NCBI GenBank assembly: GCA_964635875.1 | Contig: CAZWRK010000058.1 | Coordinates: 1-25,152 of the forward strand | Reading direction: 5' to 3' | DNA length: 25,152 nt | Source: CAZWRK01 sp964635875 | GTDB taxonomy: Bacteria; Pseudomonadota; Gammaproteobacteria; Burkholderiales; Aquaspirillaceae | Part shown: piece after piece, positions 14,227 to 22,009 of the stretch | How the letters are laid out: each line of letters opens with the position of its first letter | Numbering within the stretch: position 1 is the first letter of the stretch | The notes under the pieces: model-generated | Database searches by the model: none | Told to the model about the DNA's origin: nothing | Seen by the model: only the letters and a program-made list of their open reading frames with translations | Program-made: the position numbers and the translations under genes

Positions 14227-14262
14227 GCAACTGTTGATGCCTTTTTTTGAGCAAATCAAACC

Positions 14263-15018
14263 ATGGATTTATCTCTTACACATTTCCTTCTTCTCGGTGC
14301 GGCATTCTGTGCGGGGGTTTTGAACGCAATCGCGGGCGGCGGAACTTTATTATTATTTCCCGCCCTGATTGCCGCGGGCATGCCGCCGGTGATCGCCAAT
14401 GCGACAAGCACGCTGTCACAGTGGCCGGGGTATTTGGCGAGTGCATGGGCGCTGCGCCATGCGCTGCTCGGGGACCGAAACGGCCTGATTATGCTGTCGG
14501 TGATGGCGTTGGTTGGCGGTGCGCTGGGGGCGGCTTTGTTGCTGGCCTTGCCAAGTCGGCTTTTTGATCAGTTGGTTCCAATATTGATTTTGTTGGCGAC
14601 TTTGGCATTTGCGCTGGGGCCTCGCTGGTTAAAAAATCGCCAAGCACGTCCCATGTCCTTGCCCAAGCAGGGCGTGTTGCAGTGTCTGACCGCGATGTAT
14701 GGCGGTTTTTTCAATGGTGGTTTGGGGATTTTGTTGCTGGCGCAGTATGCCCTGTCTGGAATGCAAGATATGGCGCGTATGCAGGCACTCAAAGCATGGG
14801 CGTCACTGCTGATTAGCGCTGCAGCTGTTGTGCTCTTTGCTTCGGCGGGTACGCTGGATTGGGCGATGGCGCTTTGGCTGATGCTCGGCACGGTGGCGGG
14901 GGGGATGGCTGGCGGTGTGTTGATTCGCTATTTGCCAAGCCAATGGGTGCGCTACACGGTCATTGCCATTGGCGGCGGGCTGACCGTGGTCTTTAGCTGG
15001 CGGGTGTGGGGCGTTTAG
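14263..15018 (+). CDS. TSUP (TauE/SafE) family sulfite/organosulfonate exporter-like permease
   Basis: A 251-residue inner-membrane protein with about eight hydrophobic helices. The N-terminal GVLNAIAGGGTLLLFPALIA is the TauE/SafE signature repeat, and TAMYGGFFNGGLGILLL carries the second repeat in the middle. Members move sulfite, sulfoacetate or other small anions, generally outward; many are unassigned. The substrate here is unknown, though the window's sulfur-assimilation genes make a sulfur anion plausible (weak inference). It is transcribed divergently from the PAS gene. Its TAG stop overlaps by four bases the stop of the convergent secreted-protein gene (15015-15018). Confidence 0.9.
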   Translation: MDLSLTHFLLLGAAFCAGVLNAIAGGGTLLLFPALIAAGMPPVIANATSTLSQWPGYLASAWALRHALLGDRNGLIMLSVMALVGGALGAALLLALPSRLFDQLVPILILLATLAFALGPRWLKNRQARPMSLPKQGVLQCLTAMYGGFFNGGLGILLLAQYALSGMQDMARMQALKAWASLLISAAAVVLFASAGTLDWAMALWLMLGTVAGGMAGGVLIRYLPSQWVRYTVIAIGGGLTVVFSWRVWGV

Positions 15019-15680
15019 GGGCCGACCTTGCCGAGTTTAATCCGCAAGAGATCTTGCTCAATCATGATGTCTTTGATGCCGAGATGATCGAACGGTTTGA
15101 ATCCCAATACTTGGGTATTCAGTAGCGGGGCCAGAGAAGGGACTTGGTCTAGATACAAACGCATCACATCGCCTTCAATTTTTGCGTAAGGGAGTTTGTC
15201 GCTCATTTTGCTGAGCGGGTCTTCTCCGGCGGCAAATGCGAAGGTATTGATGGCGAGGTTTCCGAGAATCCGTGCGACGGCATTATCGCTGAGCGACTCG
15301 CTTTTACGTTGAAAAGCGATATTGACGGTGCGGTTTGGCCAATCCACCGGCAAAAACCGAAAGCTCAACTCGTGGCGCGCGCTGATACCTTTGTTCGTGG
15401 TGAGTGTGACAACGCCTTGTCCGGGTGTCAGCTTGAGATCCTCGATCTTGAGATCGAGCTGAGGATGACGGTCAATCGCATCGTGGAGCTTTTCCAACAG
15501 CCATTCACGCTTAAGCCCCACTCCTTCGCGCGATAAACCGGGCATTTTCCCTGCGTAATCTTTCATTTTGAGATAGAGGTCAATGACAGGATCGCCCTCT
15601 TGGCGGTTTTCGGCACGCGCCGCAAGGCTAGTGGTCGCCAAAACCGCGACGGTGAGCAAGGCTGACACAAAAGGGCGCAT
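15015..15680 (-). CDS. Secreted protein of unknown function
   Basis: A 221-residue protein that I do not recognise. The N-terminus MRPFVSALLTVAVLATTSLAARA is a signal peptide, with cleavage likely after ARA, so it is periplasmic or outer-membrane associated. The mature part is rich in alternating charged and hydrophobic stretches and looks like mixed alpha/beta; I see no cysteine pair or catalytic motif. The start at 15680 is chosen because AAAGGA lies seven bases upstream and the signal peptide begins there; a longer frame to 15719 would run into the upstream lipoprotein gene. It is the last gene of the minus-strand set uup - NlpC lipoprotein - this gene, only 10 bp after the second. The neighbourhood suggests an envelope role (inference). 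Confidence 0.75.
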   Translation of the reverse strand: MRPFVSALLTVAVLATTSLAARAENRQEGDPVIDLYLKMKDYAGKMPGLSREGVGLKREWLLEKLHDAIDRHPQLDLKIEDLKLTPGQGVVTLTTNKGISARHELSFRFLPVDWPNRTVNIAFQRKSESLSDNAVARILGNLAINTFAFAAGEDPLSKMSDKLPYAKIEGDVMRLYLDQVPSLAPLLNTQVLGFKPFDHLGIKDIMIEQDLLRIKLGKVGP

Positions 15681-15690
15681 CTGAATTCCT

Positions 15691-16209
15691 TTAGTCAAAT
15701 AGCGTACGCGCACCATCAAAACGCGCCGAGAAATATTGGTTGTCTAGACGTTCGACGCGAATGGTGCTGTTGGTGCGCGGGGCATGAATAAATTTCCCGT
15801 CACCAAGGTAAATCCCCATGTGGGAATAGCTGCGGTTCATGGTATTGAAAAAGACAAAGTCCCCCGCTCGTAATTGCTCCACGCGAATTTCGCGGGTGCG
15901 TTTGGCAATCTCAGCGGCATTATGGGGGAGCTTAATCCCGAGCGCGTTTTGATAAATAAACGAGGCCATGCCCGAGCAATCTAAGCCCGCCTCGGGGTTG
16001 CTGCCGCCAAATTGATAATCCACGTCTAACAATCCCAAGGCATACATCACCACTTCACGCGCATTGCCTTCGGCTTTGATGTTCGCCAAGCTGATGTTTT
16101 TGCTTCGTGGCAGACTGACCGTTTTTTTCTTGGTCGTCGTAGGGTGTGTGGTGGAGCAGGCATTGAGCAATAAGACCGGCACCAATAGCGCGACAGCAAG
16201 ATATTTCAT
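15691..16209 (-). CDS. NlpC/P60 family lipoprotein, probable peptidoglycan endopeptidase
   Basis: A 172-residue lipoprotein. Residues 1-17 are a signal sequence ending in the lipobox L-N-A-C, with Cys18 the lipidated residue; Ser19 next to it favours delivery to the outer membrane. The NlpC/P60 cysteine-peptidase domain fills the rest: catalytic Cys78 in GLDCSGM, His130 in SYSHMGIYLG and His142 in FIHAP. Relatives such as Spr/MepS cut D-glutamyl-diaminopimelate or cross-link peptide bonds in peptidoglycan. Its start codon overlaps the uup stop as ATGA (16206-16209), so translation is likely coupled; the next gene follows after 10 bp. Exact bond specificity is not predictable. Confidence 0.92.
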   Translation of the reverse strand: MKYLAVALLVPVLLLNACSTTHPTTTKKKTVSLPRSKNISLANIKAEGNAREVVMYALGLLDVDYQFGGSNPEAGLDCSGMASFIYQNALGIKLPHNAAEIAKRTREIRVEQLRAGDFVFFNTMNRSYSHMGIYLGDGKFIHAPRTNSTIRVERLDNQYFSARFDGARTLFD

Positions 16210-18134
16210 TGACGTTTTGCCTCCAAAACCTCCCAGCGTGCCAGTTTATCCAGCAAACTGAGATCAATTTCCTCGATCCGTTCTTGCCATGCCATGGCAT
16301 CGTCCATTTGCGTTTTCCACACGTCTGGATTTTGCAGGCGTTCGGTTAACTCGGCTTGTTCCGCTTCGAGCGCACTGATTTCATCTGGTAGCCGTTCGAG
16401 CTCGCGATTTTCGTTGAAGCTCAACTTCTTCGCGTTATCTTGGCGGGTTCGCTCGGTTTTCGGCGGGCTGGCGCTCGTGGTGGGCGCAGGCGCGCTGGCT
16501 TTCTTTTTGTGTTCGGAGAGCAATTGCGCTTCACGCTGTTTGGCTTCGAGCCAATCTGCATAGCCGCCGGGGTGTTCGCTGAGTTTGCCATCGCCTTCAA
16601 AGGCAATCACTTGTGTGACGACGTTATCCAAGAATGCGCGGTCATGGCTGACAAGGAAAACGGTTCCCTTATAGTCTGCCAGCAGGCTTTCGAGTAATTC
16701 TAGCGTATCAATATCTAGATCGTTCGTCGGTTCATCCAAAACCAGCACATTAGCCGGTCGGGTAAAGAGGCGCGCTAATAGCAAGCGATTACGTTCACCG
16801 CCCGACAGCGAGCGTACTGGACTTTTCGCGCGGGCTGGCGCAAACAAAAAATCTTCCAAATAGCTCATGACATGCTTGCGTACGCCGCCGATTTCGATGA
16901 AATCGTTGCCTTGGCTAATAATGTCAACAATCGTTGCGTTTTCGTCGAGTTGTTCGCGGAACTGGTCGAAGTAAGCTACTTCAAGCTTGGTGCCTTGCGT
17001 GACTTCGCCTTGATCTGGGGTGAGGTCGCCCAAAATCAGTTTGAGCAAGGTGGTTTTTCCCGCGCCATTCGGGCCGATCAAACCGATTTTGTCGCCGCGC
17101 ATAATGCGGGTGGTGAAGTCGCGAATCAGGGTGCGGCCTTCATAGCCTTTGCTGACGTGCTCAAGCTCGGCGACCAATTTGCCCGAGCGTTCGCCGCTGT
17201 CCAAAGTAAAGTTTACTCCGCCGATGCGTTCACGACGGGCAGCGCGTTCGCGGCGCAGTGCTTCGAGGCGGCGGACGCGACCTTCGTTACGGGTGCGGCG
17301 CGCTTCGACGCCTTTGCGAATCCAGACTTCTTCTTGCGCCCAGAACTTATCGAACTTGCGATTGTGTTGTGCTTCGACGGCCAGTTCGTCCGCCTTGCGG
17401 GTTTGGTAGGCGGTGAAACTACCCGGATAACTGCGCAATAAACCGCGATCCAGTTCGACAATGCGTGTCGCGACTTGATCTAAAAAGCGCCGATCATGGG
17501 TAATCAGCAGCACGCTACCGGTGAAGTTTTTCAGCAAGACTTCGAGCCATTCAATCGCGCTAAAGTCGAGATGGTTGGTCGGCTCATCTAATAGCAGCAC
17601 ATCAGGCTCGGCGGCCAAGGCGCGCGCCAACGCGACCCGCTTTTTCCAGCCGCCCGAAAGCGCACCCACGAGGGTATCGGCAGGCAATTCGAGATGCGAC
17701 AAGGTGGATTCGATCATATGCTCGATCCGCCAGCCATTGCGCGCTTCCAGCTCACTTTGGGCGACTTGCATCCGTTGCAGGGCGGCATCGTGGTCGCCGT
17801 TTTCGCGGCCAAGTTCGGCCACGGCTTCATGGTAGTCGGTTAAAATTTGCGTGAGTTCGCCCAGTCCCTCGGCGACGGCCTGAAAAATCGTGTGTTCAGG
17901 ATTGAGGCTGGGTTCTTGCGGCACAAAGGCCATTTTGAGATCGTTCTGGATGATGATGCGCCCGTCGTCGAGACGGTGCAGGCCCGCAATCGCTTTCAAT
18001 AGCGAAGATTTGCCGGTGCCATTGCGGCCAATCAGACCGACGCGCTCGCCAGTCTCCAGAGTAAAGTTGACGCCGTCTAATAGCGGGAAATGCCCGTATG
18101 CGAGTGCGGCGTTTTCGACAGAGATGAGGGCCAT
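16206..18134 (-). CDS. uup: ABC-F ATPase Uup
   Basis: A 642-residue soluble protein with two ABC ATPase cassettes and no membrane part. First cassette: Walker A GRNGTGKSS (36-44), signature LSGGWKKR, Walker B VLLLDEPTNHLD. Second: GPNGAGKTT, LSGGERNR, VLVLDEPTNDLD. A charged linker joins them, and a C-terminal coiled coil (~560-642, ELERLPDEISALEAEQAEL) is the Uup-type nucleic-acid-binding tail. Uup in Escherichia coli affects precise excision of transposons and acts on ribosomes or branched DNA. The length (E. coli Uup about 635) and the WKKR signature variant identify Uup rather than EttA or YheS. It leads the minus-strand operon containing the NlpC lipoprotein and the secreted unknown. A candidate extended -10 lies at 18164-18172. 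Confidence 0.94.
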   Translation of the reverse strand: MALISVENAALAYGHFPLLDGVNFTLETGERVGLIGRNGTGKSSLLKAIAGLHRLDDGRIIIQNDLKMAFVPQEPSLNPEHTIFQAVAEGLGELTQILTDYHEAVAELGRENGDHDAALQRMQVAQSELEARNGWRIEHMIESTLSHLELPADTLVGALSGGWKKRVALARALAAEPDVLLLDEPTNHLDFSAIEWLEVLLKNFTGSVLLITHDRRFLDQVATRIVELDRGLLRSYPGSFTAYQTRKADELAVEAQHNRKFDKFWAQEEVWIRKGVEARRTRNEGRVRRLEALRRERAARRERIGGVNFTLDSGERSGKLVAELEHVSKGYEGRTLIRDFTTRIMRGDKIGLIGPNGAGKTTLLKLILGDLTPDQGEVTQGTKLEVAYFDQFREQLDENATIVDIISQGNDFIEIGGVRKHVMSYLEDFLFAPARAKSPVRSLSGGERNRLLLARLFTRPANVLVLDEPTNDLDIDTLELLESLLADYKGTVFLVSHDRAFLDNVVTQVIAFEGDGKLSEHPGGYADWLEAKQREAQLLSEHKKKASAPAPTTSASPPKTERTRQDNAKKLSFNENRELERLPDEISALEAEQAELTERLQNPDVWKTQMDDAMAWQERIEEIDLSLLDKLARWEVLEAKRQ

Positions 18135-18163
18135 GCGAAACCTTGCTAAAACGTCAGATCGTC

Positions 18164-18172
18164 ATTGTATCA
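18164..18172 (-). promoter_or_regulatory. Candidate extended -10 promoter for uup
   Basis: On the minus strand the sequence reads TGATACAAT, an extended -10 (TGnTATAAT with one mismatch), about 30 bases before the uup start. A good -35 is not visible, which extended -10 promoters tolerate. Confidence 0.35.
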
Positions 18173-18309
18173 CGGGCATTTTTTCTACCCGTTTTTACTC
18201 GCGTGCGTGAGCGGGGCAATGTGGGGCGTTTTCGCGTAGAATGCCGCACCGGTTGCGCGCTTTGAGTGCCGAATAGACCGGCCCATTTCTCGTTTCAGGA
18301 GTGTTTGCT

Positions 18310-18654
18310 ATGTATTTTGTTGATCGTTCTGTGGCCGTGATTAAGCCAAAACAGCCGTTTGCTGATTGGTTAAATCAAGCCCCCGATAATGAATTAGAAC
18401 TGTCTTTGGACAGCCTGCGTGCTGATTGTACGGTGTTGTTGATTCCCGAATTTGACGAGCCAGAAGAAGGCGTCGCCTATATCGATGAAATTGCCGATAA
18501 GCTCTTTGAAATGGAGCTGTCTACATGGTATGACGATCCGGCGGTGTGGCCGACCGATCGTTCATTAAAAGCGTTTTGGGAGTGGTTTGATGTGGAAATT
18601 CATTCCACATTGATTGATACCCTGGATGCTGATCTAGAAAATTCTCCGATTTAA
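18310..18654 (+). CDS. Small acidic protein of unknown function
   Basis: A 114-residue protein I do not recognise. It is strongly acidic, with 27 Asp/Glu against 7 Lys/Arg, and has no signal peptide or membrane segment, so it is probably cytoplasmic. A Trp-rich middle (STWYDDPAVWP, then FWEWFDVEI) suggests a compact fold. ATG 18310 is chosen over GTG 18301 because CAGGAG ends eight bases before it and itself overlaps the GTG. It starts the plus-strand run that leads into folC and is divergent from uup. The next gene begins six bases after its stop, so they are cotranscribed. Function cannot be inferred. Confidence 0.75.
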   Translation: MYFVDRSVAVIKPKQPFADWLNQAPDNELELSLDSLRADCTVLLIPEFDEPEEGVAYIDEIADKLFEMELSTWYDDPAVWPTDRSLKAFWEWFDVEIHSTLIDTLDADLENSPI

Positions 18655-18660
18655 GTCCGG

Positions 18661-19104
18661 ATGTCGAGCCAAGAAGCGCCTTTTCCGTCCTTCTCGGTCG
18701 CATTACGGGCCAGTCGCATCGCATGGTGGCTATGGTTGGCGGTGGCGGTTCTGTGCGCTTATGGGTTAAGCCGCTTGCCCGCATGGGGACCGTGGTTGAT
18801 GGTGTGCGTGCCGTGGGGATTGGTACGGGCGTGGCAGCAAGCAGGGTGGAATGGTCAGCCCGCGCCCCGCTTATTTATCGACCATTACGGCCAACTATTG
18901 CTTGAGCAGCACGGCATTTTGTATCAAGAGCAGGTGCTGGCAGATAGTGTGGCATGGCCGTTTTTGATTGTGATGCGTTTGCAGTCTGGGCGGTGTGTGG
19001 TGGTGTGGCCCGACAGTACCGATGCGGAATCACGACGGGCGCTGCGTGTGTGGTTGCGCTGGTGGGTTTCGCCTCGATTAAAACACCCTGATGACAAGCA
19101 TTAA
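18661..19104 (+). CDS. YgfX-like (CptA-type) small membrane protein
   Basis: A 147-residue protein with two closely spaced hydrophobic helices (~19-37 and 43-58) and a cytoplasmic tail. The layout, the GRCVVVWPDSTDAESRRALRVWLRW stretch (a conserved D-S-x-x-x-x-x-R-x-L-R-V pattern) and the length resemble YgfX, which in E. coli pairs with the flavinylation factor SdhE (YgfY) and was described as the toxin CptA. No sdhE-like gene is adjacent here; the partner position is occupied by the unrelated acidic protein. It sits six bases after that gene and 33 bases before folC. The similarity is read by eye and moderate; it may simply be an unrelated two-helix protein. Confidence 0.6.
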   Translation: MSSQEAPFPSFSVALRASRIAWWLWLAVAVLCAYGLSRLPAWGPWLMVCVPWGLVRAWQQAGWNGQPAPRLFIDHYGQLLLEQHGILYQEQVLADSVAWPFLIVMRLQSGRCVVVWPDSTDAESRRALRVWLRWWVSPRLKHPDDKH

Positions 19105-19137
19105 TGTGTCTATCAATGCTTTTAAAAGTGAATTGTA

Positions 19138-20412
19138 ATGACGGTTTCTTCTGTTCCAACTTCTGTATCCGAATGGCTGAATCATCTGGATTCGCTGCAT
19201 AGTCAAACCATCGAACTCGGTTTGGGACGCGTGCAGCGGGTGAAAGACGCGATGCAACTGACGCCGACCTGCCCAGTGTTTGTCGTTGCGGGCACCAATG
19301 GCAAAGGCTCCGTGTGTGCTTTCCTGAGTCAAATGTTAGCCGCAGCCGGTTATCGAGTTGGAACCTACACCTCGCCGCACCTGCTCACCTACCACGAGCG
19401 CGTGCGCATCAATATGCAGCCCGTCGACGACGCGACCCTGTGCCGGAGCTTTGCTACGGTCGAGCACGGGCGCGGCGACACCCCGCTGACGTATTTCGAA
19501 TTTGGTACGTTGGCGGCTGTGGCCTGCTTTGTCGAAGCGCAGGTCGATGCGATTGTGCTTGAGGTCGGGCTGGGCGGACGTTTAGACGCGGTGAATGTTT
19601 TTGATGCGGATTGCGCCGTCATCACCAGCATTGATTTAGACCACCAAGATTGGCTCGGTGATAATCGCGAAAGTATTGGTTTTGAAAAAGCCGGTGTAAT
19701 GCGCCCGCATCGTCCGGCCATTTGTATTGACCCTGAACCACCTGCTTCTGTGCTGGCGCATGCTGCCGCGATTGAAGCGCCACTGTTTTTGATCGGGCGG
19801 GATTTTGGCTTTACCCGCACTGACGGCGTGCAATGGCAATTTCAAATGGGCGATATTCGTCGCAGCGCCCTGCCGATGCCCGCGTTGCGCGGCCACTATC
19901 AGTTGAGTAATGCCTCGGCCGCGATTGCTGCGCTGTGCTCGATGGCGAATGTGTTGCCGGTGAGCATGGGCGCGATTCGGCGCGGCTTGGTCGAAGTGGA
20001 ATGGGCGGGGCGTTTCCAAGTGCTCCCCGGCCGACCGGTGACGGTGTTCGATGTGGGCCATAATCCCCACGCCGCCCGCGCCTTGGCATCGAGTTTGGGC
20101 CAGCTGGGCTTTGCCGAAAATCGCATCGCTGTTTTTTCCGCGCTGGCTGACAAAGATATTGCGGGCGTGATTGCACCGCTGCGCGATCAATTTGATGCGT
20201 GGTACATCGCACCGCTTGATGTGCCGCGCGCCGCCAACCTTGAGCAACTGCAAGCGTGTTTGAATGAGCAGGGTGCCCGAGGCGTGCAGTCCTTTGCGAG
20301 CATCGGCGAAGCATGGCAAGCGGCTTTATCCAAGGCCGGCGAAAATGATAGAATCGTCGTCTTTGGTTCGTTTTATACGGTTGCAGCGGCGAGTGCGCTG
20401 GGTCGGTTCTGA
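19138..20412 (+). CDS. folC: Bifunctional dihydrofolate/folylpolyglutamate synthase FolC
   Basis: A 424-residue ligase of the Mur family. It adds glutamate to dihydropteroate to form dihydrofolate, then extends the gamma-glutamyl tail of folates, using ATP. The P-loop GTNGKGS is at 52-58, followed by TSPHLLTYHERVRIN, the folate-site loop. GLGGRLDAVN and SIDLDHQDWLG are Mur-type metal/ATP motifs, and VFDVGHNPHAARAL is in the C-terminal domain. Length fits FolC. No strong ribosome binding site precedes the ATG. The SPOR gene follows after 9 bases, beginning the familiar folC - dedD-like - cvpA - purF series. In many betaproteobacteria accD sits directly upstream of folC; here two small unrelated genes do. 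Confidence 0.94.
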   Translation: MTVSSVPTSVSEWLNHLDSLHSQTIELGLGRVQRVKDAMQLTPTCPVFVVAGTNGKGSVCAFLSQMLAAAGYRVGTYTSPHLLTYHERVRINMQPVDDATLCRSFATVEHGRGDTPLTYFEFGTLAAVACFVEAQVDAIVLEVGLGGRLDAVNVFDADCAVITSIDLDHQDWLGDNRESIGFEKAGVMRPHRPAICIDPEPPASVLAHAAAIEAPLFLIGRDFGFTRTDGVQWQFQMGDIRRSALPMPALRGHYQLSNASAAIAALCSMANVLPVSMGAIRRGLVEVEWAGRFQVLPGRPVTVFDVGHNPHAARALASSLGQLGFAENRIAVFSALADKDIAGVIAPLRDQFDAWYIAPLDVPRAANLEQLQACLNEQGARGVQSFASIGEAWQAALSKAGENDRIVVFGSFYTVAAASALGRF

Positions 20413-20421
20413 CGGAGTCGT

Positions 20422-21360
20422 ATGGAAATGCACAAGGCCCGTTCGGGCGCAATCAATAGTCAGGCCGAGTTACTTGCTCTTCAAAAGCGTGCGCGTCGCC
20501 GCTTAGTGATTGCCTGCGTCATCACCTTTATTTCTGTGTCGGTGATGTGGCGTGTGCGTGAGACGGTTCCGCGCGATGTCCCGCTGCCAGAGTCCGTGGT
20601 GATTGTCGGTGACAACTTACCGGCGGACTTGGTCGCAGCTCAAGCGGCTAACGAAACACCCCCGCAACCAAACGAGCCGATTGAAGGGGTGGTGACTACA
20701 CCGGCGGCATCTGCCACGGCGGGCGCAAAACCCGCCCAGCCGCAGGTCGTTGCGCAAGCCGATTCGGCGGCACGAGATCGTGCGACCGAAGAAGCCGATG
20801 CCGCGCCTCAGCCTTTACCGCCTTCTGCGGTTACACCGGTGACCAAGCTCAAAGAATCTTCACCGCATTCTGGCGCGATTAAACCCGCCGAAAATCGCGC
20901 TACCAAGTCCGAACCTAAGCCTGAACCGAAGCCTGAAAAATCGACACCGGTCGAAACCAAGCCGACCCCGCGCCGAGAACCTGCTGCGATTTTGAACGAT
21001 AGTGCACCGCGCTCGAGCAGTAGCGCCAAAGAGTCGAGCCACGACGCGCCTTCGAAGAAATTACCGAACAAAGAGCCTGATCCCGCACCCACACCTAAAA
21101 AGCCCGAAAAATCGGAGCCAAGCAGCGGTGGGCGGCGCTATACCGTTCAAGTTGCAGCGTTGTCTGATGACGCGAAGGCGCAAGATCTCAAAAATAAATT
21201 GATGGCGATGGGGGTTAGTGCCCAAATTACGCAGGTCGAAACCAGTAAAGGTCACATCAATCGCATCCGAACCGGTTCTTTTTCGAGTGAAGAAGAAGCG
21301 CGTAAGGTGCTTGCCCGAATTCAACAAGCCGGTGTGAGCGGCATTATCGTAAATCAATGA
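20422..21360 (+). CDS. SPOR-domain cell-division protein, DedD-like
   Basis: A 312-residue, single-pass inner-membrane protein. A short basic cytoplasmic N-terminus (KRARRR) leads to one membrane helix at about 28-43, a long Pro/Ala/Lys/Glu-rich periplasmic linker (~50-235) and a C-terminal SPOR domain (238-312: YTVQVAALSDDAKAQDL at its start, INRIRTGSFSSEEEA later). SPOR domains bind denuded glycan strands at the division septum; DedD helps constriction. The start has GGAG upstream. It lies 9 bases after folC and its stop overlaps the cvpA start (ATGA, 21357-21360). The linker is low-complexity and probably disordered. Overall layout is like E. coli DedD, but orthology is inferred mainly from gene order. 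Confidence 0.88.
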   Translation: MEMHKARSGAINSQAELLALQKRARRRLVIACVITFISVSVMWRVRETVPRDVPLPESVVIVGDNLPADLVAAQAANETPPQPNEPIEGVVTTPAASATAGAKPAQPQVVAQADSAARDRATEEADAAPQPLPPSAVTPVTKLKESSPHSGAIKPAENRATKSEPKPEPKPEKSTPVETKPTPRREPAAILNDSAPRSSSSAKESSHDAPSKKLPNKEPDPAPTPKKPEKSEPSSGGRRYTVQVAALSDDAKAQDLKNKLMAMGVSAQITQVETSKGHINRIRTGSFSSEEEARKVLARIQQAGVSGIIVNQ

Positions 21361-21914
21361 CTTTAACTTTTTTGGATTATGCCCTGCTTGGCGTCGTGGC
21401 TTTCTCGACTTTATTTGCGCTATGGCGCGGAGTTTTAGCCGAGGCCATGGCGCTGGTGGGATGGTTTGTGGCTTTTTGGCTGGCGCGGACATTTAGCCAC
21501 CAACTTGCCGTGCTCTTGCCCGAAGGCGTGGGCAACGACATGTTGCGTTGGTTGTTGGCTTTTGTGTTGTTGTTGGTCGCCGCGTGGACGGGCTTGAGAA
21601 TGCTCCGCGCTTTGCTGGTCAAAATGATTAGTCTGATTGGCTTGGGCGCGATTGATAACGTACTGGGCGGCGTTTTTGGGCTTGCTCGCGGTCTATTATT
21701 GGCTACGCTGATGGTACTGATCGGCGGCATGACCGACATGCCACAATCGGATATGTGGCGGTATTCGGTTGCCGTGGGGCCATTTGAATCTTTTGCAACC
21801 GCTTTTAAACCGTGGTTGCCAGACAGTTTGGCTCAAAAAGTCAATTTTCATCGTAAGCCGGTTAGCCTCGACAGCTTAACGTTGCCGATTCGGCCTGCGA
21901 TGCAAGGGAAGTGA
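21357..21914 (+). CDS. cvpA: CvpA family membrane protein
   Basis: A 185-residue inner-membrane protein with about four hydrophobic helices. LDYALLGVVAFSTLFALWRGVLAEAMALVGW is the CvpA N-terminus with the conserved R-G, and DNVLGGVFGLARGLLLATL is the second conserved block (G-G-x-x-G-x-x-R-G). CvpA is needed for colicin V production and for bile or stress resistance in enterobacteria; its molecular role is unclear. The ATG overlaps the SPOR gene stop, giving translational coupling. A terminator-like hairpin begins four bases after its stop, separating it from purF, although the two genes are often cotranscribed. Confidence 0.92.
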   Translation: MTLTFLDYALLGVVAFSTLFALWRGVLAEAMALVGWFVAFWLARTFSHQLAVLLPEGVGNDMLRWLLAFVLLLVAAWTGLRMLRALLVKMISLIGLGAIDNVLGGVFGLARGLLLATLMVLIGGMTDMPQSDMWRYSVAVGPFESFATAFKPWLPDSLAQKVNFHRKPVSLDSLTLPIRPAMQGK

Positions 21915-21918
21915 ATGT

Positions 21919-21958
21919 CTGCCACCGTCTCAATAGGATGAGTCGGCAGGCAGTTTTT
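21919..21958 (+). terminator. Terminator or attenuator between cvpA and purF
   Basis: CTGCC (21919-21923), CCG (21925-21927) and CTCA (21929-21932) pair with TGAG (21939-21942), CGG (21944-21946) and GGCAG (21949-21953). That gives 12 base pairs with small internal loops, loop ATAGGA, followed by TTTTT (21954-21958). It starts just after the cvpA stop and lies upstream of purF, so it could end the folC-cvpA transcript or attenuate read-through into purF. Confidence 0.6.
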
Positions 21959-21972
21959 CAGAACGTAAACCG

Positions 21973-21987
21973 CATAGCATTGCTATG
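21973..21987. promoter_or_regulatory. 15-bp palindrome in the purF leader
   Basis: CATAGCA - T - TGCTATG, a perfect inverted repeat, 22 bases before the purF ATG and 14 bases after the terminator's T run. It does not resemble the E. coli PurR operator. It may be a regulator site or chance. Confidence 0.35.
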
Positions 21988-22009
21988 TCACTGGGGTTTG
22001 GAAACGACT

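Noticed and set aside
14225..14242. Sigma-54-like promoter (minus strand GGCAT...TTGCAT) before the PAS gene
   Set aside because: The distance between the GG and GC elements is one base too long for the sigma-54 consensus.
14234..14260. FNR/ANR box (TTGAGCAAATCAA) ahead of the TSUP gene
   Set aside because: The spacer is 3 bases instead of 4 and the left half-site has a mismatch.
15681..15719. Longer secreted protein starting at 15719
   Set aside because: It would overlap the NlpC lipoprotein gene and hide the signal peptide; AAAGGA and a classic signal sequence fit the start at 15680.
21911..22009. Longer PurF starting at ATG 21911 (33 extra residues)
   Set aside because: The extra segment overlaps the terminator hairpin and the palindrome. 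PurF of this type needs Cys directly after the initiator Met, which fits only ATG 22010.
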